Assembly (NCBI GenBank): GCA_949130495.1
Contig: CASBWL010000433.1
Location: 248,001 to 312,000 of the forward strand
DNA from: Sambucus nigra
Taxonomy: Eukaryota > Streptophyta > Magnoliopsida > Dipsacales > Adoxaceae
Length of the DNA: 64,000 nucleotides
Reading direction: 5' to 3'
Translations under genes and position numbers: made by a program
Notes under the pieces: generated by a model
What the model was told of the DNA's origin: nothing
The model's input: only the letters and a program-made list of their open reading frames with translations
The model's database searches: none
Shown: positions 1 through 10,999 of the stretch, one piece after another
How the letters are laid out: every line of letters begins with the position of its first letter
How positions within the stretch are numbered: position 1 is the stretch's first letter

Positions 1-590
1 AAGGTAGAGGGAGGAACTGTGGGTCCAGCGAGCAATTTGATTAAAGCATTTCTGTGTAGATGGGAAGACATGAAAAGTCCCCATAGAGTGATGTTAACTT
101 GAGTTTTCTTCAGTTGATCGAGGATCTTGCTCTCCTTAATGGTCATCTCTGGAATAGGAAGGTTTTCAACGCCCTTTCCTTTGTCATTTGCTAGTAGTGA
201 GCTTGGAACTTTGTAATGTGTCCCTGATCTTGTCATATGATTTATTGAAGAAGAAAAGAACATGAATCTTGTTTCCTCGTCAATCTCAGGTTGTTCTTCC
301 ACCCTATTTATTTCTCCGAGGAGCTCTTCAAATAATATCATCCCACATATGTTGGCTACTGGGCCAGTTCTTCCTGAAGCTTGTTCTTCACCTGAATCTT
401 CAAATTCTTCCCCCCATCCGGTGGCAACAATTCTGTCTTTCCTTGTAAAGTCAATGTATTCCATAACTTCAACGGCTTCCTCATACAGGTCTTCCCATTC
501 TGTGGGGATGTGTGTGATTGAAGGGACCAAACGCCCTTGTAGCTTTAAAATGTCAAATAACCCGATGATACTGCAAATGCTGTTGGTTGG
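1..590 (-). pseudogene. Ogre/Tat-type gypsy gag-protease linker, partial
   Basis: Read on the minus strand, one frame stays open for about 190 codons to the window edge. It contains an acidic region, the motif MTRSGTHYK and then KILDQLKKTQVNITLWGLF followed by SSHLHRNALIKLL. This order, an ITRSG-type basic motif followed by a 'QL-KTQ-I-W-L---S--HR-AL' helix, is typical of the stretch between gag and the retropepsin in Ogre/Tat-type Ty3/gypsy polyproteins. It is the continuation of the gag at 11,000-12,683, separated from it by the insertion of element I. The protease and rest of pol would lie to the left, outside the window. It is scored as a pseudogene because the upstream gag has many in-frame stops, although this segment has none. 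Confidence 0.6.
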
Positions 591-598
591 CCTGAATA

Positions 599-603
599 AA
601 CAT
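599..603. repeat. Target-site duplication of element I, left copy
   Basis: AACAT directly precedes the TG of the left LTR and is repeated at 10,995-10,999 directly after the CA of the right LTR. A 5-bp duplication is usual for copia integration. It shows that 604-10,994 entered as a unit into the gag of element A. Confidence 0.92.
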
Positions 604-2568
604 TGTTGCCCAGAAATATACTCAAGAGGGGGGGTGAATTGAGTTTATACAAACTTTTCGGGTTAAACTAATATTTCAGAAAATATTTAATTTAAAACAC
701 TTAATACAAATTTCAGATTAAATAAATCTTAAATGATTAAACCAATAATGATTAAATAAAAGTTACCAATAAGTTTAAATAATTTAAATCAGAGATTGAA
801 ACACACAATGAATAAATTATCAAATAAATACTTCCAATTGATTAAACAAGAGATTACAATATCCAATAAATAAATAATCAATTTTCGTATTTTATATTCT
901 AGATTTAATCTAAAGTGATTCACACAAGATTATCAAATAATACCACCAATTAATTTAAACAAGATAAATCACAGATTTCAATCACCCAAATAAATATTTA
1001 ATTAATTTCTGCTTAATAATAATTTATCTTCTAGAATTAATCTTAAATGATTCAAATCAAGAATATCAACCAAATACTCTCAATAAATTAAACAAGTTAT
1101 ATTTCGAGATAATAAGACCCAATAAATTTATAAACAATATTCGTATTAAATAAAAATCAATATTCTGGAATTAATTAATTATTACGAAAATAATTATTTC
1201 TGTCTTAAAATAGAATTATCAAATTTTCAGAATTAATTCAAATGCAAGTGTAAGTGCTTAAAATAAAAATAACCAATCACATGCAAGCAAATATATAAAA
1301 AAAATGCTGAAAATAAATGACACCGTATTTTAACGTGGTTCGGCCAAAACCCGGCCTACGTCCACGCGCCAAGAGTAAGCTTCCGTCTCCCGCGCTTCAC
1401 TAGTCCTGATCCACTTGTACGGTAGGATCAAACCACCATTTACAGACACTTGAAGCAAATACCGGCTCCAAGTACAACCGAAGCTAAAATTCCATCTTCA
1501 AACAAATCCGAATGTTGAGTACAAAGTTTGGATGTCGAAACTCTCTAAAATACAAATTGATCCGAGTTTCTTCTTGAGTGAGACTTTACAATAAATCTGA
1601 TTTTTGGCACTAGTCTTCTTCTTGAAATTTTTGTAGCAGAATAATGATTCTTGAGCTCTTCAAATTTCTTCAACAAATAACTAAATAGAACTTTGTTGCT
1701 ATCTCAAATCTGAGTGTCAACTTCAATGCTATTCTTGAACGAGTGTATGAGCTGAATATAAATTCTAGTTGCTCTCCTTTTTTTTGTGAGAGTATGTGGA
1801 GCTGAATAAATTTTTGGTTGCTCTCTAATTTTTCATGTCTGCTTACCTTCAACTGAATGTGGTCCTCTTCTTTTGTAGCCTTTAAAAAAATAACCGTTGG
1901 AAGAAAAGCTGTGGATGATATCTTCCATATCTGTCTAAGAATTAAATGGAGACTGATAGAGAGAGAAAGAGGTTAGACAATTAGAAATATTCAGTGAACT
2001 AATAAATGATGCAATATCAGTTCAGTAGCCAACGCAGTTTCTATAAATGATATAAAAAAATCAGTCTAAAGAAACAAAAGAAATTAAAACCCACGATTCT
2101 AAATACACTTTACAGATAGTGCCAGGCGTCAATCATGTAAATAAGTTAACTGTCCTAGACAATTGAGTTGGAACTGATTTGATACAGTTCAATAAGCTTA
2201 TGCCGAACAGGAGCAAACAGATGTTTGAACAAAGATCTAATAAAAATAATATATTAGAAAAGATATAAATTTGATATTATCTTTTCTCAAGACAGTCACT
2301 GCCGAAGCAGTGTTGGCGTGCATTGAGTGGTCATCCAACAGGTACACAGATGGGACTATAAGTCAAGACAAGTTGTTGAGAAATGTCAGTAGTACACAGT
2401 ATGTATATTATAACAGTTCCCAAGATTCATGAGGATAAAGCGTATCTCAAGTCTTGAGAGAATAAGACATATGTGTTCCCAAATTGATCCAATGAAACAG
2501 ATGATATATACGTATATATATATGTATATATAATATAACTTTTTGCAAAAAACAAATACGCTGATGTG

Positions 2569-2569
<1 letters not shown>

Positions 2570-2610
<41 letters not shown>
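2570..2610. repeat. (TA)n microsatellite in LTR of element I
   Basis: A pure TA run of about 41 bp. The matching run in the other LTR (about 9,682-9,712) is about 10 bp shorter. The flanking sequence is unchanged, so the difference arose by slippage after insertion. Confidence 0.95.
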
Positions 2611-2613
<3 letters not shown>

Positions 2614-3638
2614 ATTTATCAACTAGAGAGAGAACTCGAGAGCTGTCAGCACAAATGTGATGACGTGATGTAATGCAGCTGTCAATTCTTTGCTTGAGAG
2701 CAGGTAACGTGGTGTTGGACACAAGCTGCCAGCACAAGAGCAGGTAGCGGTTCTGTCAAATCGGATACAGCGTTTTTCAAAGCAAGATTTCAGCTTCTCA
2801 GTAAATGAGTCATGGCCAAGAAGAAGCTTTGTGAGAATGATGTCATGCACAGATTTTTAGAGGCTTTTAAGAGCTAGGTGTATGGTTGCTATTTGGATAA
2901 AAAAGAATGAATAAACTTAAAGCTCTTATCAAAATGATGTATATTAAAGGAAGATGCTTAGCAACTGACAAGGCATTAAATGAAAGACATGGGACCACTA
3001 CCTTTTGTCTTCTTAGCTTGTACAAACAAATAGGATTTGACATAGATTTTACGCAGGACCCAAGGTTCATGCATGTAACATGTATACAGAAAAAAAAATG
3101 ATATATATAATAGGTAATATGTAAAGGGGTGGAAACTAATAGTTAAGTATATTTATATAAAAAAAGTTTACATAGATATTTTAGATGTATCGAAATATAT
3201 AAATATATATATACATAAAAATTTATTTTAAAAAAGAAACATTATCTATATTATAAAAAACATTTTAAATACATGTAATAAAAATATACAAAAAAAATAA
3301 AAGTATAAATAAAGATTACAAAAAAAATACACCTACTAGAACATATGAAAAAAATAGTTATTATGTTATATATGTAAAATGTATTAGCTACTATGCAAGT
3401 ACATATATATAATTATATAAACAAAATATATAACTACAATATTACTGTATTTGTACAAAAAAAATAAAACAAAAGTAAAGTAGGTATGAACCTATAATAT
3501 TAATATCTATGCTTATAGTAATAGATGTATAACATATCTAATATTTAATATATATAAAATAATATAGTATTTGATTTATATAAAAATCTTTATCCCAAAA
3601 TAAATAGAAAAAAATGTGTGACGCAAAAATATGTGCTA

Positions 3639-3640
3639 AA

Positions 3641-3706
<66 letters not shown>
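3639..3706. repeat. (AAT)n microsatellite in LTR of element I
   Basis: About 22 AAT units. The equivalent tract in the right LTR (about 10,741-10,790) is about 18 bp shorter. Together with the TA tract this accounts for nearly all of the length difference between the two LTRs. Confidence 0.95.
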
Positions 3707-3910
3707 CTATTATATTATGAGATAAATATAAATATAAAAGATTACAAAAAAATATATATATTGTGAATTAGAAAATATTTATGTAATACTTAATACATGT
3801 ATGTTTGGAATCATCAAAATCAATATATTATATTTAACCTAAAATGTAGATTAATTACAAATAGAATAATTAACTATTAATTAAAGGGTTAAATACATTT
3901 TCGTTTAACA

Positions 3911-3930
3911 ATCTCCCCCTTTTTGATGAT
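3911..3930 (-). promoter_or_regulatory. Polypurine tract of element I
   Basis: On the minus strand the sequence next to the 3' LTR reads ATCAAAAAGGGGGAGATT followed by TGTTAAAC. A G5-AG tract abutting the LTR is the plus-strand priming site of SIRE-type copia elements. Three further CTCCCCCT blocks lie at 3,989-3,996, 4,056-4,063 and 4,728-4,735. Confidence 0.8.
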
Positions 3931-5659
3931 GACAAACAATGATTCACAAATATTCATATTAAGCACAAATAGTGAATCATAAATATTTCTCCCCCTTTGA
4001 CATTATCAAAAAGATATTTCATATAAATTCAGTGTCACGGGTAAGAAGGGCGAAGCTCCCCCTATCAAAAATAATTCGTGCATGGGATATAACCATAAAT
4101 CGCAAAGGGCATAAAAATTTTCAATACGCACATGTACCAACATAGATTTTTCATAGATATTCATAGCATGTATTTGAATTTATAAATTGACAATAATATC
4201 ATCAAATAATGCATAAGTCACAAAAAATGATAAATGATAAATGATACCAATAGTTGTCTGATACCAAGTGTTGTAGTCACACATAAATCGTGAGTTGCAC
4301 ACAATAGTTCCTCGGAACAACTTTTTACGCAATAAAAAAAATCACAACTCAATGTTCTCAAATAATGCAATTATGAGAGATATATCAATGTGCATAAATT
4401 AATTCTCAAAAAAAATTGCAACATAAATTTTCAATAGGCGCAATACCAATTGATGTATAAATCATCATGATATAAACTTTCAAGAACACAACAAATAAAC
4501 ATTTCATAACTCGATGTTTTCAAATAATTTGAATTAAGCACATAACATGAGTTAGAAATAGCGGCAAAAAAAAAAACATAGCATTTTGCTCAAGCTTTGC
4601 CGTTTTCAAGATACGAGCTAAAATTCTCGGAATAATCAACTAAATTGCAAAATCCATAATGATATATCAAGATTATGATTAAGCATTTTTCGAACAAATG
4701 ATCAAACAAATTTGAATAAATTTTTATCTCCCCCTAAGGGATACCAATTAAGGCATATATGCATATAATAAATAATGTGCATCTTTTTCATGAGATAAAA
4801 TATTATCAATAATTTTCTTTCTTAATCATCTTCTAATAAGATGTAATATTTCCATAAAAGTCATTAAATCAATTTTCCAAGAATGAAACATATCATGAGG
4901 CCATAAGAAATTAAACTCAATAATTTCAGATTTTTAATAACGAGAAGCTCGACACAAAATCAATATATTCAGATTTTCAACAAATACCAAACAATTTGTT
5001 CAGGAACTTCAAAACCAATCAATCAATAAATTTCTCAATAATGAAAGTGACATAAGTTAATCAATCTTCAATATATTTTCAGATTTTTAAGCACAATCAA
5101 TATAAGAGTCATTTTGTTCCAAAAAAATAATGTTCTTTATAAAAGACAATATTATTCATCTAATCATGCCATGAAACTAATCATAAAAATCTCAATAATC
5201 ATCTGATTTTTCAAGTAAGCACAAGTAATACAAATGTTAACTATAAAAAATTATATACTTCATGAAATGTCACTAAAATTTAATGAATGGCACAAAACAT
5301 GTAACATGTCATAAATTTAGCTCACTAAGATTAATATGATCATATCATCAAAATTAATGAGTGCATATCATAAAATCATAAAGTAGCTCATATGACTAAC
5401 ATTTATACAAATGACACTTTATCAAAAAAAATTCTCAAATGACATTTTCGTTTCAATTTGATATATAATAAAGTCATGAATTAATCCAATATAATTATTC
5501 ACAAAAATATGAACACATAAAGATTATGTATTTTCACATTAAAAAAAAATTATCATCAAAATCAAGTGCATGTTTCAACATAAACAATCGAGAATAAATG
5601 AATAAATTAACATGATGTATAAATAATATAGAACAAACTCATATGTTATAACGAATAAT
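3931..5659 (-). other. Non-coding 3' region of element I
   Basis: The region is AT-rich with no open frame of note and no recognisable pol motif. It holds extra polypurine-like blocks and, at 4,256-4,340, a diverged LTR-end/primer-site block described separately. The position corresponds to where integrase, reverse transcriptase and RNase H would lie in a complete relative, so those domains have been deleted or eroded beyond recognition. Confidence 0.6.
4256..4340 (-). repeat. Diverged LTR-end plus primer-site block inside element I
   Basis: The stretch beginning TCTGATACCAAGTGTTGTAG, with its CACACATAAATCGTG and CCTCGGAACAACTTTTTACGC parts, aligns with the block at 7,476-7,560 (GCTCTGATACCAATTGTTGCC, CACACACAACCCGTG, CCTCAGAACAGCTTTTCACGC). 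It therefore looks like an older copy of an LTR 3' end followed by an initiator-Met primer site, stranded near the 3' end of the element. Confidence 0.55.
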
Positions 5660-5926
5660 CTAAGTATGGAAATATATCATAAAATAAATCATCAACAAAT
5701 ATATGATTAAAAATTCAAGAAGGGTGCTCCTTACCACCTTACCAATACCAAAGATATATTCATGAAGATTTCTTCCAAGTGTGGCATTTCCAACGTTAGG
5801 CAATGATATTTCAAATTTGTAATATGACCAAATCATATGCCTTGAAAATCCACATTCCATCACTAAATGCAACCTACACAACTTTAAAGAATTTCTCTTT
5901 TCCATCCAAGAATGTGTTAGGTCCAT
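5660..5926 (-). pseudogene. Degenerate copia aspartic protease remnant
   Basis: The 88-residue frame contains MECGFSRHM, aligning with the LDSGCSRHM protease active-site motif of copia elements (compare [12 protein letters not shown] in the intact element at 35,978 onward). It is followed by NATLGR and FGIGKV segments that match the TFGD...GRGTV spacing downstream of the active site. The catalytic Asp-Ser-Gly has become Glu-Cys-Gly, so it would be inactive even if made. It lies 3' of the gag remnant as expected for Gag-protease order. Confidence 0.5.
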
Positions 5927-6479
5927 AAAGCAATATTAAATAGAAAATTTCAGAATTTATTTTCTTATCAAAAATTCAAGCGTAGTCATAATAAGAGATA
6001 ATCATCAAGAACAATAACGATACGCAACTTATGACATACTAGAATGTACGAAACAAATAATAATCATCAAAGTCAATTTTATGATGTACTAAAATAAAAT
6101 TTTCATTAATCCATATACAAAGAAATAATTTAACATCCATAGCATTCTTGACTTAAAAAAATTATTCACATTTTCAATCATTGAAATTAATAAGAAATAA
6201 ATCAAATTATAAATCCTTAATCAGAAAACAAATATTTTCAAGTAATGAATGGTGTCTAATTCAAATAAGCATATAAACATGAAAATAATTAAAGAAAAAA
6301 AATAATCAGATTATTAATCATTAATAAGCATATAAAGTGTAAGAATCTTATGAAATAATATTTCACGAAACTAAACATGTTAAATATGAAAACAATATAC
6401 CACAAAATTTATCAAGTAATGAATGTGTTAAAAAAAAACTTAACACTAATTCTAATCTCCAAAAAAAAAAAAATTTTGT

Positions 6480-7424
6480 TCAAGTGCCAATACCAGTTTT
6501 GCACCTAAAGACATTATCTTTTGGAACCCAATATGAGTGTGGTTTATAAGGATTTGCATGCATAACAGTTCCTTTAGGAATCCAAGCTAATTTAGTGTTG
6601 GTATACTTACATCTTTGACTACCATGAAACATGTTCAAATTTTTCTTTCCATTTCCAAATCTCTCATGACTAGTTGTCAAATCCTCAACTTGAAATTTCA
6701 GCTTATTATTTTCATATTCAAGTATTTCAAGAGATAAGCTACAAGTATTTTCAATTTTCAAAGTATTAACTTCTTTTCTCAAGGAATGATTTTCTAATTT
6801 CAAATCATTGATTTCTTTCAAGTACAAATCACATTTTCTAGAAAGTAATGAATGAGATTTTTTAAGTTCTACATATTTATTTTTAAGTTCTTCAAAACTA
6901 TCACATAACTCATCAAAAACATTTTGCAATGCCTCATAATCATCAACATTATCATCATCATTGTTACTAGAAGAATCAAGATTAGAGTGTACCAAATCTT
7001 CCATAGCCATGAAACATAGATTACTTGTATCATCATCTTGCCTTGAAGATTAATCAAGGGATTCATTCTCATTTGAATTCTGCATTTCCTCTTGATCAAC
7101 TATTCCCATATCATAAATAGCATGTAATCTGTCCCAAATATCCTTAGCATATTCAAAACAAGAAATTTTGTTATACACATCAATATCTAATGAACAATAT
7201 AAAACATTTAAAGCTTTAGCATTTAACTGAATTTCCTTAATATCTAAATCACTTGAACTATTTTCATTTTCAGAAATATGTGACCCATTTATAATTAATC
7301 TCCAAATTCCATAATCATGAGATTGAATAAAATATTTCATTCTATTTTTCCAATAAATAAAATCAGTTCCAGAAAATAGAGGAGGTCTAGTAATTGATTG
7401 TCCTTCACTAAAAAAGTTTGCCAT
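6480..7424 (-). pseudogene. SIRE-type copia gag, internally deleted and stop-interrupted
   Basis: ATG at 7,424 (minus) begins MANFFSEGQSITRPP, and the first part, with IYWKNRMKYFIQ and YAKDIWDRLHAIYD, is the N-terminal copia gag domain (DUF4219/UBN2 type). A TAA at 7,050-7,052 is followed in the same frame by DDDTSNLCFMAMED, the acidic block that normally follows the first gag zinc knuckle. Then comes a long coiled coil (about 7,000-6,650) ending in PKGTVMHANPYKPHSYWVPK, which normally precedes the protease. The central gag and both CCHC knuckles are missing, so there was an internal deletion as well as the stop. No frameshift is needed to read both halves. Confidence 0.75.
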
Positions 7425-7475
7425 GATCGTATGAACTCTAAGATGGTTAAATCAAAATAAATAAATCAGAGCCCT

Positions 7476-7487
7476 GCTCTGATACCA
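7476..7487 (-). promoter_or_regulatory. Second, internal initiator-Met primer-site motif
   Basis: The minus strand reads TGGTATCAGAGC, the complement of the initiator tRNA-Met 3' end, preceded by GGCAACAAT exactly as at the true LTR/primer junction 226 bp away. It lies between the functional primer site and the gag start codon at 7,424. Confidence 0.7.
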
Positions 7488-7715
7488 ATTGTTGCCGTCA
7501 CACACAACCCGTGCGTGGCCAACAATGGTACCTCAGAACAGCTTTTCACGCGTGTTGCCTCTCGACAACTACAACCCACACCGGGCCTTAACTGACGGGA
7601 CACTCTAGGGGTAAGAGTCATCACTTCGCCACACTGTCATGAAGCGAGAACCCCCTATGAGACTGGTTCCTCTTCCAAGGCGAGGATTTTCAACCATAGC
7701 GGCTCTGATACCAAT
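7488..7715 (-). repeat. Foreign LTR-end fragment in the leader of element I
   Basis: This 228-bp GC-richer block (with TGTTGCCGTCACACACAACC at its left end) lies between two primer-site motifs and ends like an LTR terminus. It is unlike the element's own LTR beyond the first seven bases. I read it as the 3' end of a different LTR family acquired by recombination or template switching. Confidence 0.5.
7702..7713 (-). promoter_or_regulatory. Primer-binding site of element I
   Basis: TGGTATCAGAGC on the minus strand, two bases downstream of the 5' LTR end (CA complement at 7,716). It is complementary to the initiator tRNA-Met 3' end, standard for plant copia elements. Confidence 0.9.
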
Positions 7716-9680
7716 TGTTGCCCAGAAATATACTCAAGAGGGGGGGTGAATTGAGTTTATACAAACTTTTCGGGTTAAACTAATATTTCAGAAAATATTT
7801 AATTTAAAACACTTAATACAAATTTCAGATTAAATAAATCTTAAATGATTAAACCAATAATGATTAAATAAAAGTTACCAATAAGTTTAAATAATTTAAA
7901 TCAGAGATTGAAACACACAATGAATAAATTATCAAATAAATACTTCCAATTGATTAAACAAGAGATTACAATATCCAATAAATAAATAATCAATTTTCGT
8001 ATTTTATATTCTAGATTTAATCTAAAGTGATTCACACAAGATTATCAAATAATACCACCAATTAATTTAAACAAGATAAATCACAGATTTCAATCACCCA
8101 AATAAATATTTAATTAATTTCTGCTTAATAATAATTTATCTTCTAGAATTAATCTTAAATGATTCAAATCAAGAATATCAACCAAATACTCTCAATAAAT
8201 TAAACAAGTTATATTTCGAGATAATAAGACCCAATAAATTTATAAACAATATTCGTATTAAATAAAAATCAATATTCTGGAATTAATTAATTATTACGAA
8301 AATAATTATTTCTGTCTTAAAATAGAATTATCAAATTTTCAGAATTAATTCAAATGCAAGTGTAAGTGCTTAAAATAAAAATAACCAATCACACGCAAGC
8401 AAATAAATAAAAAAAATGCTGAAAATAAATGACACCGTATTTTAACGTGGTTCGGCCAAAACCCGACCTACTTCCACGCGCCAAGAGCAAGCTTCCGTCT
8501 CCCGCGCTTCACTAGTCCTGATCCACTTGTACGGTAGGATCAAACCACCATTTACAGACACTTGAAGCAAATACCGGCTCCAAGTACAACCGAAGATAAA
8601 ATTCCAGCTTCAAACAAATCCGAATGTTGAGTACAAAGTTTGGATGTCGAAACTCTCTAAAATACAAATTGATCCAAGTTTCTTCTTGAGTGAGACTTTA
8701 CAATAAATCTGATTTTTGGCACTAGTCTTCTTCTTGAAATTTTTGTAGCAGAATAATGATTCTTGAGCTCTTCAAATTTCTTCAACAAATAACTAAATAG
8801 AACTTTGTTGCTATCTCAAATCTGAGTGTCAACTTCAATGCTATTCTTGAACGAGTGTATGAGCTGAATATAAATTCTAGTTGCTCTCCTTTTTTTTGTG
8901 AGAGTATGTGGAGCTGAATAAATTTTTGGTTGCTCTCTAATTTTTCATGTCTGCTTACCTTCAACTGAATGTGGTCCTCTTCTTTTGTATCCTTTAAAAA
9001 AATAACCGTTGGAAGAAAAGCTGTGGATGATATCTTCCATATCTGTCTAAGAATTAAATGGAGACTGATAGAGAGAGAAAGAGGTTAGACAATTAGAAAT
9101 ATTCAGTGAACTAATAAATGATGCAATATCAGTTCAGTAGCCAACGCAGTTTCTATAAATGATATAAAAAAATCAGTCTAAAGAAACAAAAGAAATTAAA
9201 ACCCACGATTCTAAATACACTTTACAGATAGTGCCAGGCGTCAATCATGTAAATAAGTTAACTGTCCTAGACAATTGAGTTGGAACTGATTTGATACAGT
9301 TCAATAAGCTTATGCCGAACAGGAGCAAACAGATGTTTGAACAAAGATCTAATAAAAATAATATATTAGAAAAGATATAAATTTGATATTATCTTTTCTC
9401 AAGACAGTCACTGCCGAAGCAGTGTTGGCGTGCATTGAGTGGTCATCCAACAGGTACACAGATGGGACTATAAGTCAAGACAAGTTGTTGAGAAATGTCA
9501 GTAGTACACAGTATGTATATTATAACAGTTCCCAAGATTCATGAGGATAAAGCGTATCTCAAGTCTTGAGAGAATAAGACATATGTGTTCCCAAATTGAT
9601 CCAATGAAACAGATGATATATACGTATATATATATGTATATATAATATAACTTTTTGCAAAAAACAAATACGCTGATGTG

Positions 9681-9715
<35 letters not shown>

Positions 9716-10742
9716 ATTTATCAACTAGAGAGAGAACTCGAGAGCTGTCAGCACAAATGTGATGACGTGATGTAATGCAGCTGTCAATTCTTTGCTTGAG
9801 AGCAGGTAACGTGGTGTTGGACACAAGCTGCCAGCACAAGAGCAGGTAGCGGTTCTGTCAAATCGGATACAGCATTTTTCAAAGCAAGATATCAGCTTCT
9901 CAGTAAATGAGTCATGGCCAAGAAGAAGCTTTGTGAGAATGATGTCATGCACAGATTTTTAGAGGCTTTTAAGAGCTAGGTGTATGGTTGCTATTTGGAT
10001 AAAAAAGAATGAATAAACTTAAAGCTCTTATCAAAATGATGTATATTAAAGGAAGATGCTTAGCAACTGACAAGGCATTAAATGAAAGACATGGGACCAC
10101 TACCTTTTGTCTTCTTAGCTTGTACAAACAAATAGGATTTGACATAGATTTTACGCAGGACCCAAGGTTCATGCATGTAACATGTATACAGAAAAAAAAA
10201 TGATATATATAATAGGTAATATGTAAAGGGGTGGAAACTAATAGTTAAGTATATTTATATAAAAAAAGTTTACATAGATATTTTAGATGTATCGAAATAT
10301 ATAAATATATATATACATAAAAATTTATTTTAAAAAAGAAACGTTATCTATATTATAAAAAACATTTTAAATACATGTAATAAAAATATACAAAAAAAAT
10401 AAAAGTATAAATAAAGATTACAAAAAAAATACACCTACTAGAACATATGAAAAAAATAGTTATTATGTTATATATGTAAAATGTATTAGCTACTATGCAA
10501 GTACATATATATAATTATATAAACAAAATATATAACTACAATATTACTGTATTTGTACAAAAAAAATAAAACAAAAGTAAAGTAGGTATGAACCTATAAT
10601 ATTAATATCTATGCTTATAGTAATAGATGTATAACATATCTAATATTTAATATATATAAAATAATATAGTATTTGATTTATATAAAAATCTTTATCCCAA
10701 AATAAATAGAAAAAAATGTGTGACGCAAAAATATGTGCTAAA

Positions 10743-10790
<48 letters not shown>

Positions 10791-10994
10791 CTATTATATT
10801 ATGAGATAAATATAAATATAAAAGATTACAAAAAAATATATATATTGTGAATTAGAAAATATTTATGTAATACTTAATACATGTATGTTTGGAATCATCA
10901 AAATCAATATATTATATTTAACCTAAAATGTAGATTAATTACAAATAGAATAATTAACTATTAATTAAAGGGTTAAATACATTTTCGTTTAACA
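7716..10994 (-). repeat. Element I LTR (5' LTR in element sense)
   Basis: This 3,279-bp copy has the same TG...CA ends as the left LTR. Differences are about 12 base substitutions (for example near 8,395, 8,465, 8,600 and 9,870) and shorter TA and AAT tracts. It is followed by the AACAT target duplication at 10,995-10,999. Confidence 0.93.
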
Positions 10995-10999
10995 AACAT

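Larger units (their letters stand above)
604..3910 (-). repeat. Element I LTR (3' LTR in element sense)
   Basis: This 3,307-bp LTR starts TGTTGCCCAG and ends TTTAACA. It is nearly identical to 7,716-10,994. It contains a TA-repeat (2,570-2,610) and an AAT-repeat (about 3,639-3,706), both longer than in the other copy. The segment near 1,335 (AACGTGGTTCGGCC ... GCCTACGTCCACG) resembles a block seen in many plant copia LTRs and recurs in the solo LTR near 22,300. Short open frames inside it (for example 2,867-3,070 and 2,907-3,101) recur only because the LTR is duplicated. I see no reason to call them genes. Confidence 0.93.
604..10994 (-). mobile_element. Element I: pol-less SIRE-type copia LTR retrotransposon
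   Basis: The element is 10,391 bp with two LTRs of about 3.3 kb in direct orientation, ends TGTTGCCC...TTTAACA and target duplication AACAT. Transcription runs right to left: primer site at 7,702-7,713, gag remnant at 7,424-6,480, protease remnant at 5,926-5,660, and polypurine tract at 3,911-3,930. I see no integrase, reverse transcriptase or RNase H. The internal domain is only 3.8 kb, so the LTRs make up roughly 63% of the element. By eye the LTRs differ at about 12 substitutions plus microsatellite length, which implies recent insertion, around 0.15 My at 1.3e-8 per site per year. It must have moved using enzymes from another element. Confidence 0.85.

Noticed and set aside
262..642. 126-codon plus-strand frame at the left edge
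   Set aside because: It is antisense to the Ogre/Tat-like linker frame, runs into the LTR of element I and shows no domain.
2623..3101. Frames of 64-75 codons repeated at 9,725-10,203, which look like conserved paralogous genes
   Set aside because: They recur only because they lie in the two LTRs of element I. Identity reflects LTR duplication, not protein conservation.
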